Positions 32,344-40,472 of a stretch of 64,000 bases of DNA are shown here, piece after piece (the first letter of the stretch is position 1; the number at the start of each line of letters is the position of its first letter). The notes beneath the pieces were generated by a model that had not been told where the DNA came from, did no database searches, and was given only the letters and a program-made list of their open reading frames with translations. The DNA lies in NCBI GenBank assembly GCA_047630175.1, contig JBLHVI010000010.1:1-64000 (forward strand), given 5' to 3'. The DNA is from UBA4582 sp047630175. Lineage in GTDB: Bacteria; Pseudomonadota; Gammaproteobacteria; Pseudomonadales; Azotimanducaceae. A program made the translations under genes and the position numbers.

Positions 32344-34521
32344 ATGACCCGTATTACAAAGCCTGTAGGGCAAACTTGGCGAATGCTGCTGGTGTTTTGC
32401 CTAATAAATCTGTGTGCGCCTATGCTGCTAGCGGTTGAGCCTTTAGCGCAGGCGAGTACAGGCGATCGTAGCAACGTTCAGATCAGCTTGATCAGTGAAG
32501 TCACCGCGATAGCCCCAGGTGAGCCATTTTGGGTGCTACTACGTCAGAAAATCCGCCCTGGGTGGCATACCTACTGGCGTAATCCCGGCGATTCGGGCGC
32601 ACCTACCGAGATCGACTGGGAATTGCCTGCAGGTTTCACCGCAGGCGATATCCAGTGGCCTTTTCCTGAGCGCATCGCCTACGGTCCCTTGATGAATTTC
32701 GGCTACAGCGACGAGGTGCTTTATCCGGTGTTGATCACGCCACCTGCTAGCCTGACGAATGAAGCGATAGAAATGCGTGCGCGCGTGGGTTGGCTGGTAT
32801 GCGCGGATATCTGTATTCCGGAAGACGCGATTGTTTCGCTGACGTTGCCTACCGCGACCGGGCCCAGCGCGAATGTAAAGGCCCCCATTGGTGCCGTTAA
32901 TCAGTCACTGTTTCAGCAGGCCAGACAGCGTGTGCCTGCAGATGCTGGGTTCAGCGCTAGTTGGGCTATTAAAGGGACGCACGTGATTGTTAGCATTCCC
33001 GCTATGGGTGGCGATGCTGACCAAGTCGAATCTGTTCAATATTTTCCTTATCGCGATGGTGTGATTGACAACCCGGCCCCGCAGATCCTAACACTGAATC
33101 GTCAGGGTTTGACCTTGACGCTCGAGCAGGGATGGGATTTTAGCGAGACAGCGTCTATGCAGGGCATAATTATCGTGCGTGAACAAGTTGGTTCAGGCAT
33201 TGATAAACGTCTGGTGGCCAGTGCTTTCACGATTAGTCCCACATTGATAGGCACGCAACCGCCATCAACGGCGTCAGAGATTACCGTGATTAGCGCCATG
33301 TTTTTCGCGTTTCTTGGGGGGGTAATTCTTAATTTGATGCCCTGTGTGTTCCCCGTGTTGTCCATTAAAATACTGTCATTGGTTCAGCAACTGGGCGCAG
33401 ACACTGGCAAGGTTCGTGCGCATGGCTGGGTCTACCTGATTGGCGTGGTCCTGAGCTTCATGTTAATAGCAGGCTTGTTGATCGGATTGCGCGCCGGTGG
33501 GGCGCAAATCGGCTGGGGCTTCCAGCTGCAGTCGCCCTGGGTTATAGGACTGCTGGTATACCTTTTCTTTTTAATCGGTTTGAACCTGTCGGGTTACTTC
33601 GAGATCGGCGCCTCGATGATGGGTATTGGTGAGTCGCTTGTGAAGCGACAGGGCTATACCGGCTCGTTTTTGACCGGTGTGTTAGCTACCGTGGTCGCTG
33701 CACCATGCACCGCACCGTTGATGGCGTCTGCTGTAGGTTTCGCCCTGACGCAGTCTAACGTGGTCGCACTGACAATATTTGCTTGTTTGGGTCTGGGCAT
33801 GGCTGCGCCCTACGTAATCCTGTGTTATTCGCCAGCACTATTGAAAGCGCTGCCACGTCCCGGTAACTGGATGGTCAGCTTCAAGGAGTTTTTGGCGTTT
33901 CCTATGTATGCGACTGCTGTTTGGCTGGTTTGGGTGTTAACCCAACAAGCAGGCTCTGCTGGTGTGCTAGGGGTCCTTGGCGGCGTGCTTATTTTGGTAT
34001 TTGCGATCTGGTTAACCCGAGATGTGCAGGGCGGTTTGCTCAAGCGGCGCTTGCAGATATCACTGGCACTGGCGGCGAGCGTCATTGCCTTCGCGTTGCC
34101 ATTTCAGTTCTCCGCTGGCGCTGGCGAGGCGACCATCCGCGTTGAGAGTGCGAACGACCTTCGCGCAAAGGGATATGCGGGTCCTGACTATGCTGCCTAC
34201 AGTCCGACAGTCTTATCGAACATGCGCGCGCAGGGACCGGTGTTTGTTAATTTGACTGCCGCTTGGTGCATTACCTGCAAAGTAAATGAGGCTGTGGCGC
34301 TGGATCGAGTGGCTGTACGCACGGCATTTGAGGCAGCCGATGTACAATATCTTAAGGGTGACTGGACGAATGAGGACCCCGATATTACGCGTCTGCTTGA
34401 ATCGTATGGGCGCAGCGGGGTGCCGCTTTACTTGCTCTTTTCAGACATGCAAGGACAGGCCACTGTGCTACCTCAAATACTTACTGAAGGGATAGTGCTT
34501 GACGCACTGGCGCGCCTTTAG
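32344..34521 (+). CDS. DsbD/ScsB-like thiol-disulfide interchange protein
   Basis: This 725-residue membrane protein has three parts. After a signal peptide, a periplasmic N-terminal domain (about residues 40-270) has GWHTYWRNPGDSG and the redox pair in WLVCADICIPE. A central DsbD-type membrane domain of about eight helices has the cysteines in LMPCVFPVLSIK and VVAAPCTAPLM. The C-terminal thioredoxin domain has AAWCITCKVNE. It carries electrons from cytoplasmic thioredoxin across the inner membrane to periplasmic proteins; the N-terminal domain is closer to ScsB than to E. coli DsbD. Likely clients include the TlpA-type thioredoxin. It converges with the selenoprotein gene. Confidence 0.9.
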   Translation: MTRITKPVGQTWRMLLVFCLINLCAPMLLAVEPLAQASTGDRSNVQISLISEVTAIAPGEPFWVLLRQKIRPGWHTYWRNPGDSGAPTEIDWELPAGFTAGDIQWPFPERIAYGPLMNFGYSDEVLYPVLITPPASLTNEAIEMRARVGWLVCADICIPEDAIVSLTLPTATGPSANVKAPIGAVNQSLFQQARQRVPADAGFSASWAIKGTHVIVSIPAMGGDADQVESVQYFPYRDGVIDNPAPQILTLNRQGLTLTLEQGWDFSETASMQGIIIVREQVGSGIDKRLVASAFTISPTLIGTQPPSTASEITVISAMFFAFLGGVILNLMPCVFPVLSIKILSLVQQLGADTGKVRAHGWVYLIGVVLSFMLIAGLLIGLRAGGAQIGWGFQLQSPWVIGLLVYLFFLIGLNLSGYFEIGASMMGIGESLVKRQGYTGSFLTGVLATVVAAPCTAPLMASAVGFALTQSNVVALTIFACLGLGMAAPYVILCYSPALLKALPRPGNWMVSFKEFLAFPMYATAVWLVWVLTQQAGSAGVLGVLGGVLILVFAIWLTRDVQGGLLKRRLQISLALAASVIAFALPFQFSAGAGEATIRVESANDLRAKGYAGPDYAAYSPTVLSNMRAQGPVFVNLTAAWCITCKVNEAVALDRVAVRTAFEAADVQYLKGDWTNEDPDITRLLESYGRSGVPLYLLFSDMQGQATVLPQILTEGIVLDALARL

Positions 34522-34530
34522 CGTCGCAGC

Positions 34531-34565
34531 GCCTCTGACCCAAACGGGTTGCTTGGGTTAGAGGC
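34531..34565. repeat. Long hairpin between convergent genes
   Basis: GCCTCTGACCCAA at 34531-34543 pairs with TTGGGTTAGAGGC at 34553-34565 over all 13 positions, one a G-T pair, around a 9-base loop. It lies ten bases after the ScsB-like stop and before the end of the selenoprotein gene. Neither strand has a T-run next to it, so it may act as an RNA 3'-end stabiliser or as a weak bidirectional terminator. Confidence 0.6.
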
Positions 34566-34636
34566 ACGATCACCACGTGTAGCGTCAATGATCCTGTATG
34601 GCGATTAGCCGTTTTAACAACGGTTCTGTGTTCTTA

Positions 34637-34978
34637 TTAGCACAGCTGCGTTTCAAACACGCCTTGGTCAAATCCAACTATCAGCGTTTTGCCGATTCTT
34701 AGCGTCGGTGCTCTTAGATTACCGGTTGGTCCCAGCATAATATCAATGGCATCCTGCCCAGCACCCTTACCGGCCTTCAACGTGGTGATCTTTTTGCCCT
34801 TGATGGCAATCAGTTCGCTCGCTTCGTCCAACAATGCTCTCGCATCACTGGCCTGTAGTTTTTTGCTGGCAGGCATCGTGGCCTTGACAGCGATCTCACG
34901 GGTCTCCAGAAACCTGGCGACTTTAGTGCAAGTAGTTCAGCCACCGCGGTAGTAGTACCAGTCTATGGATGTTGGCAT
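34637..34978 (-). CDS. ArsC-like thioredoxin-fold selenoprotein
   Basis: Reading through the TGA at 34937-34939 as selenocysteine gives a 113-residue protein beginning MPTSIDWYYYRGG-Sec-TTC, with Sec14 and Cys17 in a U-x-x-C redox motif. The conserved tail GPTGNLRAPTLRIGKTLIVG marks the 'ArsC family (seleno)protein' group. Only residues after the TGA appear as a conventional frame, starting at Met35. The ATG at 34978 has AGGA 7 bases upstream; one at 34984 is too close to that site. A SECIS-like hairpin follows the TGA. The fold suggests a glutaredoxin- or arsenate-reductase-like thiol role; the substrate is unknown. Sec insertion requires selABCD elsewhere, not visible here. Confidence 0.88.
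34902..34921 (-). promoter_or_regulatory. Bacterial SECIS-type hairpin
   Basis: In the mRNA, GUC-G-CCAG-GUUU-CUGG-A-GAC folds into a hairpin with a 4+3 base-pair stem interrupted by one G/A mismatch and a 4-base loop starting with G. The loop begins 23 bases after the UGA codon. Bacterial SECIS elements recognised by SelB need a small apical loop with an early G at roughly this distance, so the element fits. It lies within the coding sequence, as is usual in bacteria. Confidence 0.78.
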
Positions 34979-35108
34979 GGGCATTTCCTGTCTTTAGGCG
35001 TGTGCGTTAAATTGACGGGTTAAGCATCAGCATTATCCCGCCAAATTCCTATTTATCTAACGATATTTCTTCGATCACTCGCATGTTCTTTTGGCAAGCA
35101 ACGCAGGT

Positions 35109-35528
35109 TTAATCCAATCGTGCGGCTGCTTGACCCGTTAGCACCTTAGTGCCGGCCTCATCGGTAGTGACCACCTCCAATTCAGCAATTTTGGTACCAT
35201 TTTCCTCAACTATCGCCGTGACCGTCGCCGTGGCCGTTAAGGTTGCACCGGGAAAAACTTGGGATGTGAACCGCACGCCAAAACGTGTCAGTCGGCCATC
35301 GCCCACATAGTTTGTGAGCATTCTGCCCGTCATACCCATTGTCAGCATGCCATGAGCAAAAACTGATGGGTAACCGGCTTTCTGTGTCGTATACACCTCA
35401 TCTGAATGCAAAGGGTTGTAGTCTCCTGAGGCACCGGCGTATTGAACTATCTGCGTACGAGATAGGTTACGGCAGACTTCTTCGGTGAACGTGTCGCCCA
35501 CTTTTACGTTACTGGCTTGTAATGTCAT
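35109..35528 (-). CDS. MaoC-family dehydratase, small subunit
   Basis: This 139-residue hot-dog-fold protein carries the hydratase 2 motif YAGASGDYNPLHSDEVYTTQ (catalytic Asp and His) and VFAHGMLTMGMTGRML. It should hydrate or dehydrate 2-enoyl/3-hydroxyacyl thioesters. AGGAG lies 7 bases before its ATG, and it begins 9 bases after the larger partner, a pairing like HadB-HadA of actinobacteria. Together they likely form a heterodimer in fatty acid or side-chain degradation or synthesis. Confidence 0.9.
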   Translation of the reverse strand: MTLQASNVKVGDTFTEEVCRNLSRTQIVQYAGASGDYNPLHSDEVYTTQKAGYPSVFAHGMLTMGMTGRMLTNYVGDGRLTRFGVRFTSQVFPGATLTATATVTAIVEENGTKIAELEVVTTDEAGTKVLTGQAAARLD

Positions 35529-35537
35529 CTGCTGCTC

Positions 35538-36059
35538 CTAGGCCTTATTGGCGCTTTCATCAGTACTGGTGGCGGGTCGCTCGGTACGCACACCGAGGCT
35601 GGTGGCAGTAACGATGAGTTCACCTGTTTGATCATGATACTCAGTGACCGTTTCGCTGAACGACAGATTGCCACCGCGCTTGCCTTCTTTTTCCCAAGAC
35701 TTTCCAGGTTTCGTTGTTGCTATAAGTGTGTCACCGGCTTTCAACGGCTGGTGATAAACATAGTGTTGTTCAGCATGCAATCCACCACTGCTCGCACTAC
35801 TGCCACCATTGCCAGCACGTGGGGATAATCCCGTCGCTTCCTTAGCTGAACCAAACCATTCTTCGCCAATTTTTGGGCGCAAAAAATAATTGGGATCGAA
35901 CTGGGCACTTGCTTGAACAAAGGTCGGCGGCGCAATAACCGCACCAACCTGTGTTTTCGCGGCGTGATCTGCATCGTAGTAGATGGGATTTGCATCGCCG
36001 ATTGCACGGGCAAACATCATGATATGCCCAGCTTCAATAGGAAATTTTTCTGCTGCCAT
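35538..36059 (-). CDS. MaoC N-terminal (FAS1-like) dehydratase, large subunit
   Basis: This 173-residue protein has the N-terminal MaoC dehydratase domain (FARAIGDANPIYYDADHAAK, IAPPTFVQAS, EQHYVYHQPLKAGDTL). It lacks the full active-site motif of its neighbour, as is typical of the non-catalytic substrate-binding half of HadAB-like heterodimers. A glycine/serine-rich insert (GNGGSSASSGG) at about residues 84-94 is unusual. AAGGAG precedes the ATG. It is the first gene of the pair, upstream of the small subunit. Confidence 0.85.
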   Translation of the reverse strand: MAAEKFPIEAGHIMMFARAIGDANPIYYDADHAAKTQVGAVIAPPTFVQASAQFDPNYFLRPKIGEEWFGSAKEATGLSPRAGNGGSSASSGGLHAEQHYVYHQPLKAGDTLIATTKPGKSWEKEGKRGGNLSFSETVTEYHDQTGELIVTATSLGVRTERPATSTDESANKA

Positions 36060-36488
36060 AGTACTCTCCTTTTAGATTGCGTTTGGCGGGTATTAAACCA
36101 AACGTGCATACACGTGCAAGGTATCGACACAAGGATGCTATCGTCAAGTAGTTTGAGGATTAGAGTCGGATCGCTGTGAACTTCTGGCTAAGTTCTGGTT
36201 AACGTTTTGTTGACTGCAGCTATGTTGAATTGACGCATATAAAAAGCTATTTGAGCTTGCCGGTTCGACATCACCGCGTTACTATAAACGTCCTTTTTTG
36301 AATACCAGTCAGCACCCAATGCCGTGGCCAATGTCGACATTTGACACTAACCTTTGGGTTCAAGCTTTCGGACTATTGAACGTCAATAGATTTACGAAGG
36401 CGCAGCAGGCGCACATGCCGGTAAGGCTGAAAAGGCATGTTGGTAGAAATAAAAAGAATTAACGTGACTTGCAGGAAAACCAGTCGTT
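36060..36488. other. Intergenic region before RAYT with a short inverted repeat
   Basis: About 430 bases hold no recognisable gene. ACATGCC at 36413-36419 pairs with GGCATGT at 36434-36440 around a 14-base loop, about 50 bases before the REP-associated transposase. It could be a REP-like target, but the usual GTAG or GGAG tetranucleotide foot is not in the expected place. The promoter of the dehydratase pair must lie in the left half. Confidence 0.45.
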
Positions 36489-37370
36489 ATGTCGAGACCA
36501 GTACGAATTGAATTTCCCGGTGCTCACTATCATGTGACGAGCAAAGGCTTAGCGGCCGGCGATAGTGAGCGACAAGCCGATATCGAAAAACGGATTTTCT
36601 TAGACGCTGAGGACAAACTAGGTTTTCTCAGCATTCTTGACTTAGTGGTAACACGCTATGGCTGGCTGCTTCATAGCTATGCATTAATGGACAGTCATTA
36701 CCATCTCGTGATTGAGTGCCCTCAGGCGAATTTGTCGAAAGGCATGCGCCAGTTAAACGGTGTTTACACCCAGCACTTCAATCGTCGGCATCTACAGGAC
36801 GGCCCATTGTTCCAAGGGCGATTCAAAAGTGTGCTTTTTGAACCTGAGAGTTATTTACTGCCCCTTTGTCGAGATGTTTTGCTCAGCCCCGTGCTTGAGG
36901 GTACAAGCCGTATGCCTCACACGTACCGCTGGAGCAGTCTTCGAGCAACCCTCGGGGTGATTAAAGCCCCACCGTGGCTGCACACTCAAAAGCTGTTGCT
37001 GCCTTTTCGTGACACCGATAGTCCGGCAACGCATTTTCGCGAGTACATTAAGTCTGGCATCGGCCTGCCATCGCCGTTGGCAAATCGTTGCGCACAGGTG
37101 CTGTTGGGTTCACCCCGGTTTCTCAATGAAATGCAGCCGATACTCAATGGCGAAAAATTAGCAAAACGCGGACCAAAGTTAGTACGGCGCCGCAGTTTGA
37201 ATACACTATTTAGACGTGTTGATGATAAAACAAGGGCCGAGCGCAACGAGCTAATTCGTCGAGCTCATATTGATCATAATTACACCCTGATGGAAATCGG
37301 GGATCATCTGGGCCTGCACTACACAACGGTCAGTAAGGTTATTAATCAGGCGATCCCAGCCCACGGTTGA
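36489..37370 (+). CDS. REP-associated tyrosine transposase (RAYT)
   Basis: This 293-residue Y1-type (IS200-like) transposase domain protein starts MSRPVRIEFPGAHYHVTSKG and has the metal-binding HUH-type motif HYHLVIE (residues about 76-82). Its family block is MRQLNGVYTQHFNRRH, followed by GPLFQGRFKSVLFE. The C-terminal extension (about residues 240-290) contains a helix-turn-helix (MEIGDHLGLHYTTVSKVI). RAYTs are domesticated single-copy transposases that nick and spread REP palindromes. No flanking inverted repeats or target duplications are seen, consistent with domestication. Confidence 0.88.
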   Translation: MSRPVRIEFPGAHYHVTSKGLAAGDSERQADIEKRIFLDAEDKLGFLSILDLVVTRYGWLLHSYALMDSHYHLVIECPQANLSKGMRQLNGVYTQHFNRRHLQDGPLFQGRFKSVLFEPESYLLPLCRDVLLSPVLEGTSRMPHTYRWSSLRATLGVIKAPPWLHTQKLLLPFRDTDSPATHFREYIKSGIGLPSPLANRCAQVLLGSPRFLNEMQPILNGEKLAKRGPKLVRRRSLNTLFRRVDDKTRAERNELIRRAHIDHNYTLMEIGDHLGLHYTTVSKVINQAIPAHG

Positions 37371-37463
37371 AGCGGATCTAAATTTGACGAATGCCATGCT
37401 TTAAAATCTTCTAGAGTCCCTGTATGCTCTACGCTAAAGGTTTTGAGTCAGGAGTAACAAAGC

Positions 37464-37868
37464 GTGAGAAGATTACTAAACACCAATAGTCAGAGAGAAG
37501 AAGATGAAATCGATCTGACCCCCATGCTTGACGTGGTTTTCATCATGTTGATCTTCTTCATTGTGACAGCAACTTTCGTTAAAGAAATGGGGCTTGACGT
37601 CAACAGCCCAGATAAAAACCAGAACGTCCAAGATGCCGATAAAAAAAGTATAGTCGTGCAGGTAACGCAGCGTAACCGCATTAAAATTCGTGGTCGTGAT
37701 GTCGATTTCAGGTCAGTGCGGGCCAACATTGAACGCTTACATGCGGAAAATCCTGATGCCCCTGTCGTTGTTCAGCCGCATCCCGACAGCAACACCGAAA
37801 CTATGATTCAAGTGATGGACGCAGCTCGACAAGCAGGTGTCTACAACGTTTCGATAGCTGCTACTTAA
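37464..37868 (+). CDS. ExbD/TolR-family biopolymer transport protein
   Basis: This 134-residue protein has one N-terminal helix (residues about 18-38). The motif IDLTPMLDVVFIMLIFFIVT includes the proton-path Asp, and a periplasmic ExbD domain follows. AGGAG lies 9 bases before the GTG start. ExbD works with ExbB and TonB to energise outer-membrane receptors, but no exbB or tonB gene is adjacent; it is followed by a terminator. It may belong to a larger TonB2-type system encoded elsewhere, or be an orphan subunit. Confidence 0.92.
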   Translation: MRRLLNTNSQREEDEIDLTPMLDVVFIMLIFFIVTATFVKEMGLDVNSPDKNQNVQDADKKSIVVQVTQRNRIKIRGRDVDFRSVRANIERLHAENPDAPVVVQPHPDSNTETMIQVMDAARQAGVYNVSIAAT

Positions 37869-37964
37869 GGCTATTCTTGGCACGTTTTAGGTGGCATCTA
37901 CAGGTGCTGCCAGTGAATGAGCAAGTACTGAGACGCAAGATGATCTAACACTTAAGTTTAAGAG

Positions 37965-37988
37965 CCTCGCGTATGCGGGGTTTTTTTT
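37965..37988 (+). terminator. Rho-independent terminator after exbD
   Basis: CCTCGC-GTAT-GCGGGG forms a six-base-pair stem with one U-G pair and is followed directly by eight or more T residues. It ends the exbD transcript about 100 bases after the stop codon. Confidence 0.88.
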
Positions 37989-38040
37989 GCGCGCCCGCAA
38001 AATAGCGGGTCATGAATACCTATCAAAGCGGGGTGACTCC

Positions 38041-38634
38041 ATGGAGCTCGTGTTAATTCGGCACGGTTTACCCACCAAAGTAATCAACGAAGATGGTGTT
38101 CCGGCGAATCCGCCGCTGTCTCCCCAAGGGCATGCACAGGCCAAGTGGCTGGCAACATGGCTAAAAGACGAAAAAATTGATCGACTGTATTCCAGCCCGA
38201 TGCAGCGCGCCTGCCAAACCGCAGAGCCGCTAGCCCTGCAGCAGGGACTAGACATTGAGATCTGTGAGGGCGTTGCTGAATACGACCAACAAGCCCAGCA
38301 CTATATTCCTATTGAAGAACTGAAGGTCCTAGACTACAAGCGCTGGCTAAAACTCATGAACGGGGAGGTAGATGCGGTAGATTTCGCTGGTTTTTCAGCA
38401 ACGGTGTGTCATAGCCTGTTACAACTCATCGGTGATAATTCGGGCAAGCGCATTGCAGTCACCTGTCACGGAGGCGTTATTAATGCGTGGGCGGCCCATG
38501 TCATGGGCTTTCCACCAAGGCTATTCTTCAACCCGAATTACACCAGTATCAATCGCTTTATGGCATCCCGTGGTGGTGACACAACCGTGATCACACTTAA
38601 CGAGCATGCGCATATACTGCGCAAGCTGTCCTAG
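38041..38634 (+). CDS. Histidine phosphatase (phosphoglycerate mutase-like)
   Basis: This 197-residue protein begins MELVLIRHGLPTKV; RHG carries the phospho-accepting histidine. RLYSSPMQRACQTAEPL and TCHGGVINAWAAH carry further conserved Arg and His residues. It is a phosphatase of the broad branch-1 family that includes alpha-ribazole phosphatase CobC, SixA and metabolic mutases; the substrate is not determined. I use the ATG at 38041, since the family starts just before RHG; an upstream start at 37987 lies within the terminator tail. It converges with the crotonase gene, with stops overlapping by 4 bases. Confidence 0.88.
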   Translation: MELVLIRHGLPTKVINEDGVPANPPLSPQGHAQAKWLATWLKDEKIDRLYSSPMQRACQTAEPLALQQGLDIEICEGVAEYDQQAQHYIPIEELKVLDYKRWLKLMNGEVDAVDFAGFSATVCHSLLQLIGDNSGKRIAVTCHGGVINAWAAHVMGFPPRLFFNPNYTSINRFMASRGGDTTVITLNEHAHILRKLS

Positions 38635-39410
38635 TTGAGTTTTTGTTGTTGCCGACCGCGCACCAAGGCATCGAGCCTGCGCGACTCAAGTTTGCCGGCA
38701 CTCAAGTCACCTCGGTGTGCTGCGCCTAACGTTTTCTCATGCAGCAGGCCCTCGCTCAAGCTGTGCTGACCACCAAAGTCGATGAGTTCATGCACGGCTT
38801 TTAACGTCAGCGGGTCGACATTTTTGATGTCTTCGGCTAATCGCTGACAGTGAGGCAGAAGTTCGTCAGGCGCCAACACATGGTTCACCAGTCCCCATCG
38901 TTCTGCGAGTTCTGCGCTTAAAAAATTGCCGCTGAAACTGAGCTCTTTTGCTCGTGATGCACCGATCAGGCGGGATAATCGTTGGGATAGACCCCAGCCC
39001 GGAACAACCCCCATACGAACATGCGTATCCGCGAAGCTTGCGGCGCTAGAAGCGATCAAAATATCGCACATCAAGGCGATTTCAAAACCACCCGTAATGG
39101 CCGCGCCATTGATCGCGCCAATGAGAGGTTTACCGACACGGGTTATCGCCGTATGTAGATCAATGCTTGTGTCGTCACCTGTTTGTAAGCCGTGTTGGCC
39201 TAACTCCTTTAGGTCAAGCCCAGCAGAAAAAGCCTTGCCTCGTCCTGTGAGGATAATAACTCGTGTTGCTTTATCCTCAGCGAGGTGCAGGAAGGTCTCG
39301 GTGATACGGGTTCGCAGTGCTGTCGAAAGCGCGTTACGCTGCTCAGGTCGATTTAGCGTGACCGTCGTTACGTGCTGGTGGGTTTCGCACTGGATTATAT
39401 CGTTGTTCAT
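38631..39410 (-). CDS. Enoyl-CoA hydratase/isomerase family protein
   Basis: This 259-residue crotonase-fold protein has the oxyanion-hole segments FSAGLDLKELG and GAAITGGFEIALMCD. The first catalytic glutamate (Glu144 of rat hydratase) aligns with GGFE, but the second (Glu164) aligns with His in FADTHVRMG. Pure hydration is therefore uncertain; an isomerase, hydrolase or lyase reaction on an acyl-CoA is possible. PGWGLSQRLSRLIGASRAKE is shared with many proteobacterial 'enoyl-CoA hydratase' proteins. It is transcribed alone. Confidence 0.85.
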   Translation of the reverse strand: MNNDIIQCETHQHVTTVTLNRPEQRNALSTALRTRITETFLHLAEDKATRVIILTGRGKAFSAGLDLKELGQHGLQTGDDTSIDLHTAITRVGKPLIGAINGAAITGGFEIALMCDILIASSAASFADTHVRMGVVPGWGLSQRLSRLIGASRAKELSFSGNFLSAELAERWGLVNHVLAPDELLPHCQRLAEDIKNVDPLTLKAVHELIDFGGQHSLSEGLLHEKTLGAAHRGDLSAGKLESRRLDALVRGRQQQKLN

Positions 39411-39673
39411 TGCTCGTAGGCTCCGGTCAGTCGTTAAGGATCGGTAAGATTCGTGATCGTCAATATACTGGCGCTAATAAAGGCTTGGCTCTACCTTAAT
39501 GGACCGGTATTTGAAATGACATGGTGATATTTGAATAGTTGATCCCCATGATATTCTGCCGATGCGGCAATCGCGGGAAAAAGCTGTAGTGGCGGTGGTT
39601 AGTTGCAATACATAGCGTCGCGCAAGCGTTTACAAGAAGCGTCTAAAAAAGGTTTAGTAGATGGGTGTAGTGG

Positions 39674-40438
39674 ATGGGTGAATTACTGATCATACTCGGT
39701 ATTATGATTGCACTGATATTGTGGTTCAGGCATCAGCGACAGCGTGAACATGAAAAGTTTATGAATGACGACATGAGCGCCATACAAACATTGGATGCCA
39801 CGCCTGAATTTAGTGGCCGCAAGCCTATCGACGTGCCCACCGACAACATTGTTGGATCAGCAATACAAAAAACGCCTGCGGCCTTCGTCAAGAGCCGCCG
39901 TGAGCCGGTCGTGTTTGGCAACCATGTGCGGCGGCCGGCAGTGCTCGATAATATACGGCGTGACCTGCTGACTGCCATTGAGAATGCGCTAGTGCCCGGT
40001 TACAGAGTCTTCGTTGAACTGCGGTTGAGTGAATTGGTGCACGTTGAGTCAGGCGTCAATGAGGATTTACTATCATGGCGACTTAGCTTCTGCATTTGTA
40101 CTGCAGATACCATGGCGCTGGTCGCTGGAATCCAACTGTATGTTCCACCGAAGGGCGAACTTAATGAGCTTCACAGGGTGTTTGAGGACATTCAGTGCCC
40201 ATTGATTACCGTATCGCGGCTTGACCCGGCTGCTACCGAGAGTGTAAGACACGCGTTAGCAGACCTGAATCTCGGAACTTCAGTGACGTCACTAGTTAAC
40301 GTCTCCGACGTCACCACCATAGCGGCACCAAGCTGTCCTTTGTGCCAAGGTATGATGCGTCAGCGCCGCGTTAGCCGCGCAAACCAGATTGTCTGGGCTT
40401 GCCTAGACTATCCCGCCTGCAAAGGTTTGATCCGATAA
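39674..40438 (+). CDS. Membrane-anchored protein with DUF2726-like and zinc-finger domains
   Basis: This 254-residue protein has an N-terminal transmembrane helix (residues 2-17). A middle domain (about residues 95-205) resembles DUF2726 (NIRRDLLTAIENALVPGYRV, FVELRLSELVHVESG). The C-terminal zinc-finger-like module CPLCQGMMRQRRV...WACLDYPACKG resembles the topoisomerase I zinc ribbon. DUF2726 proteins are often nuclease-like or nucleic-acid associated, but the function is unknown. A GTG/ATG choice upstream is possible; the ATG at 39674 gives the best membrane start. Confidence 0.65.
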   Translation: MGELLIILGIMIALILWFRHQRQREHEKFMNDDMSAIQTLDATPEFSGRKPIDVPTDNIVGSAIQKTPAAFVKSRREPVVFGNHVRRPAVLDNIRRDLLTAIENALVPGYRVFVELRLSELVHVESGVNEDLLSWRLSFCICTADTMALVAGIQLYVPPKGELNELHRVFEDIQCPLITVSRLDPAATESVRHALADLNLGTSVTSLVNVSDVTTIAAPSCPLCQGMMRQRRVSRANQIVWACLDYPACKGLIR

Positions 40439-40472
40439 GGCCGATCTCATCTACGCATGGCGTCACAGGCGT

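Noticed and set aside
32091..32474. 127-codon minus-strand frame between the SDR and ScsB-like genes
   Set aside because: Overlaps the ScsB-like start region, no ribosome-binding site, no recognisable domain.
38926..39447. 173-codon plus-strand frame opposite the crotonase
   Set aside because: Antisense to a clear crotonase with intact motifs.
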